Below the pieces are notes generated by a model. It searched no databases. It had not been told where the DNA came from and was given only the letters and a program-made list of their open reading frames with translations. From assembly GCF_914767665.1 (NCBI RefSeq), contig NC_059502.1, forward strand, positions 8,928,001 through 8,992,000: DNA of 64,000 nucleotides, in the 5' to 3' direction. Below, piece after piece: positions 32,601-43,739 of the stretch (the stretch's first letter is position 1; the number at the start of each line of letters is the position of its first letter). The position numbers and the translations under genes were made by a program. This DNA comes from Harmonia axyridis. Lineage: Eukaryota > Arthropoda > Insecta > Coleoptera > Coccinellidae.

Positions 32601-35600
32601 AGTGTGTCCGAAAAAATATTTTTTTATTGACGGGGTCCAAGGGGCGGAGCCCCTTCGGCGAGCTTAGCGAGTCTATTTAATTTAAAGCTATGCTATTTAT
32701 TCTATGCTATGCTATGCATTCTGTTCATTTTTGCTCCATGCTATATACAGTGTGCTAAATCAATATTTAAAAACAAATATTTCAACTTACTATATACTTC
32801 AATTAGTAGTTTGAAGATGTCCTTGTGTCCAAATTGGGCAGCAATATGAAGAGGAGTATATCCCTAAAAAATATCGTGGTCAATAAAATTAACTTGTATA
32901 GAAGTAAAACATGTGAATCGATGAATGATTAGTGCCTACTTATTCATAGCCATTTTATTCAATATGTTTTATTTTATTCTGGAAAATTATACATATCTGA
33001 TTAGGAAGAAGCATGAAATAATAGATGCATTAAATAATATAATCTGATCACTGTATTAATAATTGTATTGAAATTTTTGAAAGAATGAAATGAAACACAG
33101 CCTATTATTTTTCATTTGAAAGATCTACTAATTGAAACAATGATTTTGTTGAGCTCGATCCCCAAACAGATCACGCTATCATTTTGTCACAATTACAGTA
33201 ATTTTTGAATCAGCAGATAATTGCAAATGCAACGGTTTGTCTTCAAATGGACAAAGAAAAACATCGAGAACACCGATTTAAGGTGGAATTATATTGGATT
33301 GGTGTGTCGGGGTGCGCTGACGCATTTCGAGAAAATACAGCGTGGATCGAAGTGCAGACTCCACGAATTTTAACGAGGATTATGGTGAGACCTCTCTCGG
33401 CCATTGGGCTGTTTCATCATTATGGCAATTCAGCGTTCCCTGCCCTATACACCTCTCCATAGAGGAGCGTGTCACCTCAAGGAGCATTAATAGTAAAATT
33501 CTAGCCATGTAAGATGTATGTTACCGATATTCTTGCTTCTGACGCGTCTAAAACGCCAGAGCAACGCCAACTGACTTAACAGCAAACTGATCGCGCGAAT
33601 GCCGGACATGTCATCTTCCGGGCGGTCATCGATAAAAACGGATAAGGCATGTCCGACTCCGTGCAGCCGTACATTTGTCAGGACCGCATAACCGGGGCGC
33701 GTATTTGCATACTGTACTTTTGTATAGATCCTACGTGGTTCTGCACTATAGTACAGAAAGGCCGTAAGGTTGCGGATATCTATAAGCTTCCTGTATTTAT
33801 GCACAGAACCGCAGAACCGAATATAACGTACTTGTTTCAATAAGTTCCAGGCCCAACCAGTGAATATACAATTTTTTTTTTAAATACGACACTATTCGTC
33901 AACATAGATACCTTCAAGAGAGATGCATGTACTTTAATGCTCTTCTAAATTTTCAATATTTTTTCTGTAGAAAGATTCGTCTTTCCTTCAGAAAACGGCT
34001 TCAATCTCGGCAATCACTTATTCATTACAGCCAAATTACATTTGCTGGAGCATTGTTTTGAAGTCAGCAAAAAGCCAGTAATCACTTGGAGACCAGATAT
34101 GGAGAATGAGCTCTTTGGTCAAACAGTGGAAGCGCCATCTTAACAATTCCTAAACGTTTTTGAATCGTGTATCTTTCCATTATATGGCATAACCTTCTGA
34201 ACACAAACGAACACACAAAAATAATACAGTTTTGCCCTAATAATAATTTGAAATTGTATCATTCCTAATGGAAAAGCCTATATATGACAAGTTATATAAA
34301 AAATATAAAAACCTTCTATTCTTCTGAAACAACTTTTTTCCACAATTTAAATGTGGCAATGGTTGAAAAGTTGTAGTACGGATATCACCAATTTCGACCA
34401 TCCTGTATATTACAGAAGTACGGAATGCCGATACGCAACCGGGGCTTATTAGTGTCATCGCGGGCCCGCCCGACGAGGAAAAAAGTTAGTGGATGTTTGT
34501 CGCTTGTAAGCACGTTTTTACGCCCGACTATCGCGTAATCCGACCGCGTTGAGCCAGGTCCCGAGGATTTCGGAGGGATTAGGCCGGTCGACGTGTGCGT
34601 TCTCGGGTCTCAGGCCGAGACGGAGTCGGGGTCGGTTTGACGCGTTTCGAAAATAGGCGTGGGTTGATGTTTAGGAAGGTTTTTCGATCTAATGAGGTGG
34701 TCTTAAGGTCGAGATGTAACGATTTGAAATCTGGATTAAATGTAAAGAGTTTTCCAATGAGAAAATCACATTTTGAATAGCTCGTTATTCGGGCCAAGGC
34801 CGTAGCCAGAAAAATAAATTGGCGGGGTTAGGTTTGATGGAATAGTAGAAAAACCTAAAATTGTTTTGATGAAAGACAGAAAAGATTGCTCATTATCTAT
34901 CAAATATGTGGTATTATTAAAAAATAGAGTAATTAACATACACTGCGCAAAAGATTTAACGCACATTATGGAAATCTCAAATTTATTCTACAACTGAAGG
35001 TGTTCTGAATGATAATTATTTTTATCAGAATTATAAATTATGCATGCATATATTATCCACTTTCAACGTTTTTCTTCGATATAGATGTTTTTTCCCAGCA
35101 GGAATAGAAAAAGATGAGATTAACAGATTTTGAATGTATTGGCTCCATTCTGAAATCAGTTCTCGATCAATTCTAGTGATCAATAGTTTTTCTTTCGTTT
35201 GATTTTCTACACTCGATCGCTATGCAACGCGAAACACGCAATTTGACCCAAGAGGAATGTGCCCAAGCGGTAGTTTTGCGAGAAGAAGGGTGGACATACA
35301 CAAGAATTGCAGAAAGGTTTGGAGTTTCCCATACAAGTGTGTCCAGAATGTTGCAGCAATTCAGGGAGACAGGTATGAATGTTCGAAGACCAGGACAGGG
35401 TAGACCACGGGTAACAACTGCCATTCAAGAACGTTACTTGAGAGTTTCTTCGTTGAGACAATGGTTTGCAACCGCTCGCCTCCTTCAAAATCAGCTTGAG
35501 CAAACTCATGGGGTGCAAATTAGCACTCAGACAATAAGAAATCGCCTCAGAGAATATGATTTAAGGCCTTGTGTTGCAGCAAGAGGCCCAGCTCTTACCC

Positions 35601-38600
35601 CAACCCATCGAAGGGCGCGTTTGGATTTTGCGAGAGAGCATATACATTGGGAAGAGGCTGATTGGGAAAGTGTTCTCTTCACAGATGAGTGTAGATTCTG
35701 CCTCTACAATTGTGATCGACTTTCCCTTGTATACAGACGTCCACATGAAAGATATGCTCAGTGCACTCTTTCCAATGGATATGCTCTCTCGCAAAATCCA
35801 AACGCGCCCTTCGTGGTTTTTCGCGAATTATTTAAACTTTGGTACCCATTCATTTTCCCTCTGGGAATCCTGCGATGATCAAACTAGATGGCAAATAAGT
35901 ACGATTACTTTCACGAAATTATAGTTTTACCTATTTTGTGATGATTTTTGGTAAATTTTTTTCACGAATATTTTAAAAATATATCAATGATTTGTACAAA
36001 GGACATTCATCTTTTTTTTTCGAAAAACGAAAAGTTAACCAATTTTTCCTTATTTTCCATTCGCAATGAAAATATTTACTTTCAAGATCTGAACCTATCC
36101 TGAAAATTTAGAGTTGAGATATAAAAATTTTCATTCCAATACCACCTTTTTTGAATAATCTGTCAAAGCATCGATTCAAGTAATTAAAATCTCAACCGAA
36201 GATCCCCCAACGGAAGAGGAAGCATGACTCACGTGGTATATCCGGCAGTACCCTTTTTTCCCGAAAACCCCCGGCTTCTCGAAATTCATCGAATTTTTCT
36301 ACAGTCGCTTAGGTGCGAAGGGATAATTCCTCCTCCTCTATTCAGTCCTCGTCTGGTTAAATCCGGTAGCTGACGCCGATGAGGAATGTCTTGTCGTCTA
36401 TGGAAGGGCCACCGAGTTGCATAATTCAAAAAAAAAAAAAGAAGAGAAGGCGACTGTCGCCTCTGTTTGAGACCACCTAGCACATGCCTTGCATAACGCT
36501 GGTCTATTTCGGACCGCACGTTGAATAGGTAAAAAAAACCGGAGACATTGTTTATGGGTAGAAAGGTGTTCTGCTGCGTTGGGGAAGGTGGTCGAAGGCT
36601 ATCAGATACGGAAATGTAGGAATTAATACGTTGACAGATAAGATATTGAAGGTGGTAATGGTATAAAAATGTTCATATTTTATTATCGAAGGTTTGGTGA
36701 TGTAAGGCTTAGAATTCTATGGAATGATATACGATCACAACTTGAATATCAAATCCTAATCTATGTAGATCGCTTGAACAAATTGTTAGAAGGTATCTGA
36801 ATACACTGATTTACGATATTAAGACAGACATAAATGCTCGTAATTTCTAACAGTGTATGACACTTTGTTAATTGTGTTTGTGTCACCATTAGCCACAAAC
36901 AATGCTTTTAAAAATCTTTTTATGAGAGTTTATTCAAGTGAAAAATCTCGATGACTTGGCGCTCTTGAGGCCAAATAACACTTTCCTCGATATATCCCAG
37001 CCTAACCAGTAAAAAAACACATTTTTTCTCAAAAATTCCACATTATTCGTCATCAAGCCAAGTAGTTTGACATTTTAACACAACTACTTGACTTGAAAAT
37101 CAAGCTCGTGAAAAATTACATACTGGAGCTTGTTTTGATTTTAGATATTTATTGCTTGACTTGATATCAAGCTACTTGTTATTACTTGAGCTTGATATGC
37201 ACGCGTCGCACGGGATATTATATATCTGCAATCTCCTGCGCGCTTAGACTAAATAAGGGGATTTCTCGAACGCCGAGAAACTGAAGCATTCGCCAGTGTG
37301 ACTTTATTAGTAATTTTCTCACATTTCTGTGAAATTTATTGGTAGATTTTGGTAGTTTCAGAAATATCTTTCCAAACTTGGCCAAAATGGCCAAGTATAT
37401 TTTATCAAAGCCAGCATCTTCAGCTCCTGTTGAAAGACAATTTTCCAGAGCTGCTCTTACAGTTACAAAATACTTGCAATAGGTTAGACGACAAATCTAT
37501 AGGATGCCTCATGTGTCTTAGATCTTGAATGGAAAATTATAAAATCAAACACAGCCTGGAGGTTGCTCAATATTAAGAAACTATATGTTTTTATTATTTT
37601 TTCTTTTGTTAAGATTTATAGTGATTTAATTTATGTTTCTATTTCAATAAAGTTGATATTCTCAGATCTTTTATACAATAAGTTTGATAAATAAAAGTGT
37701 TTTCTGCAAAGTTCCTTCTCATTTCATCATTTTTTCATTGATGTCACACTACACAATAAAACTACTAAAAATCAAGTAGCTTGATATGATTCAAGCACTT
37801 GATAAGTAAATACTTGACTTGAGATAGAAAAACTACTACTTGATTTGAGCTTGACTTGAATTCAAGTCGAGCTCAAGCCAAGTAAATTGAAAATCAAGCC
37901 AAGCCGTGAATCCCTAGTCATCACAATCACTTTCAAGAGTAATAAAGGTATTCCAACGCTCCTTCGAATTTTCAATACCTCTTAGTCATTGTCTTAAGAA
38001 ATAGGCATCAACATCGGTAGTTTCTTCTGTATTAGAACTAACTTTCTTTCTCTGGAGCATTCTTTTGAGGTCTGCAAAAAGCAAGTAATCACTGGGATCA
38101 GATCTGGAGAATAAACTGGGTGGTCAAGCATTTGGAAGCTCCATTTATATTCCGTAACAATCTTTTTGATTTCTTTTACGTTTGTTGTATATTTGACTTC
38201 TCAAAGTTTATTTGTACAATTTTTCTATATCCGTCACTGATATATGTATTTTGCAACCCTAATAAAGAACTAAAATAAGTTCGAAACGTTGGTATTTCAA
38301 TAACGATTTTTGTCCTTTTTTTCCAATAAAACATCATCAGTCCTAGAATCAAGATATTGCTAATTTGTTGACTACTAAGAAGGACGAGATTATCATATCA
38401 ATTTAACATTAACTCTATGTTTTGAAATTCTGAACACGCATCTTTTGAAACTTGACAGTAATGAGAAAAAAGTGATATGCGACTGGCGGCGCCATCTGTG
38501 CTTCAGTTCCGCGACTTATTGATTGAGGTGCATCAATAATGAATGGTTGAAACATCTCAATCGACGGTCTTTCAAGTCCGAACCGATTTTTCACACCTTG

Positions 38601-41600
38601 CCCCCCTATTAACCCCCTCCCTGTCCTTATTCCCTATCGTCGATTACCTTATACGCGTCGTAAATTCATCAAATATAGATGTACACCGAAGTGTTAATTA
38701 CTGGCATTATCGATTCCTCATTCCGAGCCCGATATCTGGAGCGAACTGACCCGCGGCCGGCCGTCTGTCATAATTGACGTCCCCCCTAGATACCGGAGCC
38801 TCGTAATTGCCCCCTTCGCGCGCACATTTCGAAGGAGGCAGCTGCCCGGCTGACAACGGCAGCGCGTTTTGCGTCCAGATGAAAGACGATAGGGCTTATA
38901 CAGGGCGACGTTGATGCCTCGGCCGATTGATGAATTTCGATTAGGGGGGACGTGGATAGACTGTCGATTTGACTTATCGCTGAGACTTCGCGTAAACGCC
39001 CAAAGGGTTATGTTTTGCATGCTTGTTCGGCTAAGGTGAAGGGGTTTTCTCGAATTGAAAATCGTAATTTTGTTGGATTTATGAGATATGTATGTGTTTA
39101 ATGAAATTACTGACTAAGGATTTTCAATAGGAATGATTCAATTTAAAACGATTAAAATGGCAACACTGTCTTTAATTTTTTGCCATCTAATCATGGAAAG
39201 ATACACGCTCCAAAGACGCTCATTTGTGAATGCTGAGAGAAATTCGAGAATTCGTTTTGAAAGTAAATTTTCTATACACAATACGAGAGTATTGTGTAAG
39301 TACTACTTGATATTGATCTCGAATTCTTTATCAATGGGTTAAATTAAATCATTTAGCATCAATCTCGGCTCGAAAGCTAGAGGAAAAAAGCCAGGAAAAA
39401 ATGAGAAAATAGAAACAAACAGTCTCATCAATTGTGCGCTTGATTGCAATTTATTTCCATTGACTTTTGTATCAGCTAAAAACCTCATTTTAAAAAGTGC
39501 AACATGGGACACCTATTGAGAATTAATGAAATTTCACCGGTATTTTTTTTGCACTTCTATTGTCGAGTTAGATTTCTTTTTATCTACTATGAGTTAATAT
39601 ATCTATTAATAGGTCCCAGGTCTGGCGGAAAAATACCACTTTTTTTTAGTTAGAAGAAATTTGTTTAATTTGAGAATGGTTTTCATCGATTTGTAAGAAG
39701 AAGCGTTCTCAATAGACAAATCTCGATTTTACACATTTTTTGATCAACAACAAATGAAGCGTCACTTAACCTTCAAAATCTCGTTCCAAACTGAACTGGC
39801 ATTTTTCGAAGCATAGTACTAAAAAAAAGTGGTAAGGCACTTGTGCGCCAGGTCTGTGACTTATTAACTGACGTGTAACCTATGCAACTAAATAAGCGTA
39901 TAATAGAATAGTAAACAATGTATATAAATTAAAAAAAAAAATAATTATCGAATACTCACCCCATTCTGCATCCAACACCAGACCATGAACCGGAAACAAA
40001 AAAAAACACATTAGCATAATAAAAACGTAAAAACGAATACCTAACAATCACACCCACGGATCAATTAGAAAAAAACCCAAAAGATACCCGACCCGATACC
40101 GATAGACAAAAAAAAAGATAAACTGGTTAATAAACGCCCCCTTAATACATGTAAACATAATAACAACGAGAAGGGCATAGGGTAAGTTTAGAGGCTCGTA
40201 AACCTCGGAAAGAGGATGGACAGGTGTCTCTGGATAAATGCTAGAGTATCGGTCTATGATTAGCAGGAGTATCATTATAGATGTTCGAACTCTATCGATT
40301 GAAAACTGATATGGAAGTGTCCAAGGCAATCAATATAATTAGGTAAGAAATTTTTATTGTAATAAAGTCAAAAGGAATGTGTTGTGGGCAGTTTTCTATC
40401 TAGATCCGGAAAAGTAGTCACGCTCCAAAATGACAATAAAAGGTGTATATAGCAAGGACCATACCGACGATTCTATCAGAGGTCCCAGAAGGAACACCTT
40501 AAAATGGGCTGAGAACACCTAGCTAAAACATCACATTTGGTAATTATCAATTTTTCATTGTCAAAGGAAGAGAAGAGATGATAATCTTCTAAACAGACAA
40601 CATGCAAGTGTAACTCAACCTTAAGAAGGAACACCACCACGTGGCTGCTCAGTTCAAAACGAAATTAGAGATATTTCTTCTTAAAAATCACTGATTTTTA
40701 TGGGGTTTTCACATGATAATCTACATGGAAGAAAGTATATATTTTTGATTTTCGAATGAAAAATTTAAAAAAATTTGGAAAATTTTCATTTTTCGCAAAA
40801 AACTTGATGTTATATACCAAAAAAATGTACAAAAGAGGTAAAACTCATCGTACAGTGCTGCCCTCTACTTATTTGCGAAAACCACGTGGTGGTAATCCCT
40901 CTCAAGCTAGCGACGCAACATAACCCCTCAACAGCGATCACTAATCAGTGAATACGGATGTAAACACAATAACAACGCGAAAGGGGGCATGAGGGAAATT
41001 CATGGGCTCGTAAACCTCGGAAGGAGGAAGAGGACAGGTGCGTCTCCGGCGGGGTAAACGACGGGCTATCGTAGCCGGGGACGGCCCGTAATCAGACTCG
41101 ATTAGCCGGGGTATCATTACGGGCCTCCGAACGTGTAATTTCGGTATCGGACGTAATCGACGGGGTAGATTGAAACCGACGGTACGCGGTCATTATCGCC
41201 CGAACTGTGAATTGATCTCGCAGATGGACGTACGCAGGAAATTACGGGTTAAGCGAGCGCCTCTCCGCCATCTAGATACCTGTGTATGGAGGAGAAAGTA
41301 CTGCCGGGAAGGGTTGCTACGCCGATGAATTATTTATGTGTAAACAATCAGGTTATTAATTAAGAGACATAAAACTGTATAAACACGCACATATACCGGT
41401 TTTTATATTTCTAGAAATGCCAACCTTAATATCTAAACATCAAAAGCGACGGACGCTACGATCCTGAAGTATGAGATTTTTAGTTTAAACTGTAGCATGC
41501 TACATTGCAAATTAAATGAATTCAAACGAACAAGAAAGTTGATGTGTACCAGATACAGTGAAATTGTCATATCATTTCTTTTGCTGGATTCCTTGAATGA

Positions 41601-42225
41601 ATTTTGGCGCCCAACGTGGGGCAGCTAAGGTCTTTCTGGCCATTCGATCACTAGATCTCTCAGTTTTCCTGGTGGAGGTGACTGGCACGAAGATACGCAT
41701 TGGAGTACGCCCAGATTTTCATCAACTTTCTTGTTCAGTTGAATTGAACATAATTTGCAATGTAGCATGCTACAAAACTTACTCAGAACGTCTTAACATT
41801 CGTTTAATATTTCGATCGCAGTGACTTCCCCGTGAACATTTTCGTGCAATATTTTTTCATAATCTAAAACATGTATTAAAGAACAAAACATACTACAATC
41901 GATGCAATGCAACGCTGTTGTGTGCATAAATGTAAAGGCCTAGTCGACGCGTCAATTCACTTTTGTGGGTACACCAGTTCGCCTCGCGGTTCACAGTGAA
42001 AATAATAATTTTATAGATTATTCAAATCATTACTACTACACAATACAAAAGATGTACAGTAATATTTATTGAGAAATCCTTTAATTTGTCGAAGATTACG
42101 AATACGATAATGAAAGACTTAGTACTGATACCTACCGTTTTGGCATTAACATCTACTTTGTAAGTCCCTGCAAATACTTTGATTATTTCGGCATTTCCAT
42201 GTTTAGCACCCCAATGTAAGACGGT
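29475..42225 (-). CDS. sowah: Sosondowah-type (SOWAH) ankyrin-repeat protein, 3' part
   Basis: Minus-strand exons in transcript order: 42225-42136 (TVLHWGAKHGNAEIIKVF, ankyrin 1), 39961-39956 (Asn-Gly), 32863-32791 (GYTPLHIAAQFGHKDIF, ankyrin 2), 32397-32154 (NARDFSGRTPEYYLL and a basic linker), 30975-30950, 30457-30431, 30355-30186 (FLRIGSLNVRVKKTTEAF then SNFLGVG, the conserved SOWAH C-terminal block), 29654-29475 (ETMQAPKGYIGRKKSK to the stop). These total 816 nt in one open frame, 271 residues. The function of SOWAH proteins is poorly known; ankyrin repeats imply protein binding. The N-terminal SOWAH domain is absent and should lie upstream, beyond 43 kb. Introns hold transposons, the largest span (42.1 to 32.9 kb) being interrupted only by the 6-nt exon. 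Family recognition is from motif memory. Confidence 0.85.
30186..30355 (-). CDS. sowah: SOWAH exon with conserved C-terminal block
   Basis: Acceptor ACATATAG before 30355, donor CAG|GTAAT after 30186. It encodes KDLGFLRIGSLNVRVKKTTE and then AFSNFLGVGGGSVSSLDGAT through WGSADNVNTQ. It is separated from the 27-nt exon by a 75-nt intron. Confidence 0.88.
30431..30457 (-). CDS. sowah: SOWAH 27-nt micro-exon (in-frame cassette candidate)
   Basis: Flanked by TGCATTACAG and GTAAGTTC. Encodes a basic nonapeptide, (K)IKRGKKQS. Its length is a multiple of three, so skipping it preserves the frame (26-nt exon joins to the 170-nt exon, giving Asn at the junction). Confidence 0.7.
30950..30975 (-). CDS. 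sowah: SOWAH 26-nt micro-exon
   Basis: Flanked by CTCTTTTTAG and GTGAGTTG. It encodes K-NYKKRPTT in the frame that joins the upstream exon (ending AA at 32154) to the 27-nt exon. Skipping it would introduce a stop. Confidence 0.7.
30976..32149. other. SOWAH intron / possible 3' UTR of a short isoform
   Basis: A+T-rich intron sequence. If the weak GTAGAG donor after 32154 is not used, this DNA becomes the 3' UTR of a transcript ending at the TAG at 32150-32152. The frame at 31712-31897 has no domain features. Confidence 0.45.
32154..32397 (-). CDS. sowah: SOWAH exon ending at a donor that overlaps a stop codon
   Basis: Acceptor TTTTCAG before 32397. It encodes (K)ANSNARDFSGRTPEYYLLT, a linker with EQTGPKSNVRSEYKGD, and ends VTTGYYRIQ plus two bases. 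The following GTAGAG can act as donor. If unspliced, the same bases read Lys-stop (TAG 32152-32150). Confidence 0.85.
32398..32790. other. SOWAH intron with a G+C-rich hairpin motif
   Basis: At 32631-32675 the sequence contains GGGGCGGAGCCCC followed by TTCGGCGAGC and AGCGAGT. A related string (CCCCTTCGGTGAGCAGAGCG) recurs at 50630-50650. Otherwise A+T-rich. Confidence 0.55.
32791..32863 (-). CDS. sowah: SOWAH exon, second ankyrin repeat
   Basis: 73 nt, acceptor TTTTTAG, donor TATATA|GTAAGTT. Encodes GYTPLHIAAQFGHKDIFKLL then IEVY, with phase-1 junction to the next exon. Confidence 0.92.
33150..33840. other. CpG-containing unassigned segment in the SOWAH intron
   Basis: Overlapping open frames on both strands (33487-33840 minus, 33205-33462 and 33649-33843 plus), with G+C above the background. 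I recognise no family. Opposed frames in a G+C-rich patch are expected by chance. Confidence 0.35.
33960..34135 (-). pseudogene. Mariner transposase C-terminal fragment
   Basis: The minus-strand reading keeps pieces of the DLAPSDYWLF ... LLKTMLQQM-like region of mariner C-termini. The same segment occurs at 37975-38140 and 49070-49260, identifiable by a shared (C/T)TGCAAAAA(G)C-type stretch and GTAATCACTNGG. Confidence 0.5.
34440..34640. other. CpG-rich block
   Basis: Contains GCGGGCCCGCCCGACGAGG and many CpG dinucleotides in A+T-rich surroundings. No coding signature was recognised. Confidence 0.5.
34938..35811 (+). pseudogene. 5' half of a Tc1-like transposon with intact N-terminal transposase
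   Basis: Upstream, CACTGCGCAAAAGATTTAAC (34943) looks like a terminal repeat. The ATG at 35222 opens a frame with paired helix-turn-helix motifs: LTQEECAQAVVLREEGWTYT, IAERFGVSHTSVSRMLQQF, then GRPRVTTAIQERYLRVSSL and TIRNRLREYDLRP. It reaches the first catalytic region VLFTDECRFCLYN and stops making sense near 35765. There the DNA turns into an inverted copy of 35611-35656, followed by an unrelated MITE. The second and third catalytic residues are missing. Confidence 0.88.
35611..35811. repeat. 46-bp inverted duplication inside the transposase
   Basis: 35611-35656 and 35766-35811 are reverse complements with two mismatches in 46 positions. About 109 bp of transposase sequence lie between. 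The outer edge coincides with the MITE at 35812. Confidence 0.92.
35812..36110 (-). mobile_element. Decayed copy of the TTAA-type MITE
   Basis: The left part is the reverse complement of the end of the copy at 51711-52048 (GTGGTTTTTCGCG, AAACTTTGGTACCCATTCAT). 35990-36100 matches its middle (CGAAAAACGAAAA, AATATTTACTTTC). About 90 bp in between differ, so this copy is rearranged. Confidence 0.7.
36111..37050. other. SOWAH intron, CpG-rich at 36220-36520
   Basis: 36220-36520 is G+C-richer with several CpGs. The rest is A+T-rich. No exon or repeat was identified; the minus frame 36286-36519 is not supported. Confidence 0.45.
37051..37916 (+). mobile_element. hAT remnant H4, best preserved copy
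   Basis: The left end is TCATCAAGCCAAGTAGTTTG and the right end AAGCCAAGCCGTGAATCCCTA, with CAAGTAG/CTTGACTTG arrays inside both. Around 37391-37480 the plus strand reads AKYILSKPASSAPVERQFSR and AALTVTKYLQ, the conserved hAT C-terminal dimerisation region. No DDE catalytic part is present, so it is a non-autonomous derivative. Confidence 0.82.
37975..38140 (-). pseudogene. Mariner transposase C-terminal fragment
   Basis: Same segment as at 33960-34135 and 49070-49260 (ATTCTTTTGAGGTCTGCAAA and following). Decayed, minus strand. Confidence 0.5.
38141..39955. other. SOWAH intron with CpG-rich block at about 38690-39000
   Basis: 38690-39000 is strongly G+C- and CpG-rich (CGCGGCCGGCCG, CGCGCGCACATTTCG). 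No exon signature was found there. The remaining DNA is A+T-rich with no recognised repeat. Confidence 0.45.
39956..39961 (-). CDS. sowah: SOWAH 6-nt micro-exon (Asn-Gly)
   Basis: On the minus strand a T-rich tract and GTTGGATGCAG are followed by AATGGG and then the donor GTGAGTATT. Inserting AAT-GGG between the AKT codons (exon ending 42136) and GYTPLH (exon starting 32863) gives VNAKTNGGYTPLH, the normal ankyrin spacing. Without it the repeat is two residues short. Confidence 0.7.
   Translation of the reverse strand, partial: G
40130..40300. repeat. Degraded copy of a duplicated CpG-rich segment
   Basis: It aligns by eye with 40955-41130 in the same order: ATGTAAACA(T/C)AATAACAACG, GGCTCGTAAACCTCGGAA, GACAGGTG, GTATCATTA. 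Many C or G positions of the downstream copy are T or A here. Confidence 0.75.
40621..40905. mobile_element. MITE, TTAA-flanked piggyBac-like family, copy 1
   Basis: It begins TTAAGAAGGAACACCACCAC and ends ACCACGTGGTGGTAATCCCT then CTCAAG, forming inverted ends around a CCACGTGG core. About 285 bp. The interior matches the copy at 51711-52048 (GAAATTAGAGATA, TATGGAAGAAAGTA-type blocks, TTTTTCGCAAAAAA). The right TTAA has become TCAA. Confidence 0.75.
40955..41250. repeat. CpG-rich segment, better preserved copy of the 40.13-kb repeat
   Basis: G+C-rich with many CpGs (GGCCCGTAATCAGACTCGAT, GGTATCGGACGTAATCGACG). The first about 175 bp duplicate 40130-40300. No coding frame was recognised. Confidence 0.7.
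41251..42135. other. SOWAH intron
   Basis: A+T-rich. A GTAGCATGCTAC-type string occurs near 41492 and again near 41763. No exon or transposon was recognised; the frame 41597-41824 has no domain features. Confidence 0.45.
42136..42225 (-). CDS. sowah: SOWAH exon, first ankyrin repeat
   Basis: 90 nt, acceptor TATTTTTTTTCAG, donor AAAACG|GTAGGT, phase 0 at both ends. Encodes TVLHWGAKHGNAEIIKVFAG then TYKVDVNAKT. Confidence 0.92.
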
Positions 42226-43739
42226 CTGAAAAAAATAAAAAGTCAATATTTTGAAATTTTATATTAAAATCACTAAATATTTAACGGATTGAGGAGAAAG
42301 AGAAGAAGAAGAAGTGCTGATCATGTAGGCATATTGGATAGATTTGATGCTGTACATAGAGTACCAAACATAGATAGAGGGAGTATACGCAATGTCCCCA
42401 ACATGGTTAGATTACGTTGTCGGATTGTGATATATTTTCAAATCCACAATTTTACTATCTCATTATAAATGTATATTATATTGAATGAAATATATTTATT
42501 TGAGTGATTGATTAAATATGCAAATTTGAATATTAAGAATCAGATATTTTTGCTAATTGTGTAATTTATAATAAGCAGAATATTTATTATTTTCTGTATC
42601 TACCTGCTGAAAGAAAGGTTTGGCAACTTTTGCTTTCCTGGTGTCATCGATTGTTTCACGTCGTTTGGCGCGCTTGAATTTTTTTTGTGAATTTCTGATA
42701 TATTTAGATATTTATTTCAATATATTTTGAGTTGATATGAAACGTTGATTTTCTATGGGATATAAGAAGTACGTTCTTTGTGGAGAAACTGAGCGAATTG
42801 AGTGAAATATTGTATCACTGATATGTTTTCATCTCCACGCGCTTCATGTCAAATTTGATAGTTCATGTTGGGGACAAAATTTGCTTACTGAAAATGACAT
42901 ATGCTCCCTCTATCTATGTTTATGTATTACTCTGAGGTGCTGAAACACCAAGACAACTAGACTTATGTGTTTTTGGTTCCACGTAGGAATAATTGTATGC
43001 TTCGAACACCTTTGCATCTTAAATGTAATTTGTTCAATATTTCTTGTGAGTCATGTGATATTACCCATGATACATTTACAACAATCAAACGGAGTCTGAA
43101 CAGTAAAACGTTATGATAGGTTTTTTGTCTTTTTTTTTGAAAATTTTTCGGTGATTGGTTTTTTTCAAACTTTAGAAAGAGTAAAACTGATCATTAAACC
43201 TCCATTCATCCGTGGATTCCTGAAAAGCTGCGCGTCCGTTAGAGAAAACTCCCGGTTCTATAAAGCACGCAGCGCGCCTGTCGCAGCAGGGGCGCAGACA
43301 GTTCCACCTGTGTACGTTCCAGACGTACGAGGATATCGGGAAATGAATTACATTCGTACAACACTGTTCCGTCTTGCTCCCTCTTATCAGATACAACCGA
43401 TACAAGACGTATCCCCGGAGATCTTTAGCCCACGTCGCGTATTCCGAATTCCCGCGTTCGAGCAGGCGTCCCGTGGCGCCCGCGCACTAGAAAAATGCAT
43501 TTCAGATTATCCTGAACGTCTTTGGTTAAGTATATGTCTGTCTGTGTGTCCGCACATCCTTTAAATAGTCTCAACTATTTAATGAAATAAGGAAACGTTG
43601 GATAGTGCAGGCTGTAAGTGTGACCAATGTGACCATCCGCACTTCGCCATTGAATTGATTAGTTTAATCATTTAAAATACAATATGTAGAGGAAATGAAA
43701 ATTCGCTATTGAAGAGAATAAATAAACAATAATACTTAC
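42226..43739. other. Likely SOWAH intron, CpG-rich at 43210-43510
   Basis: A+T-rich, with a block at 43210-43510 of raised G+C and CpG that carries open frames on both strands (43151-43564 plus, 43172-43405 minus). Neither has a recognisable domain. Confidence 0.4.

Noticed and set aside
33487..33840. 117-codon minus-strand frame in a G+C-rich patch
   Set aside because: Overlaps open frames on the other strand, no domain, in an intron of SOWAH; open frames are expected in G+C-rich DNA lacking stop codons.
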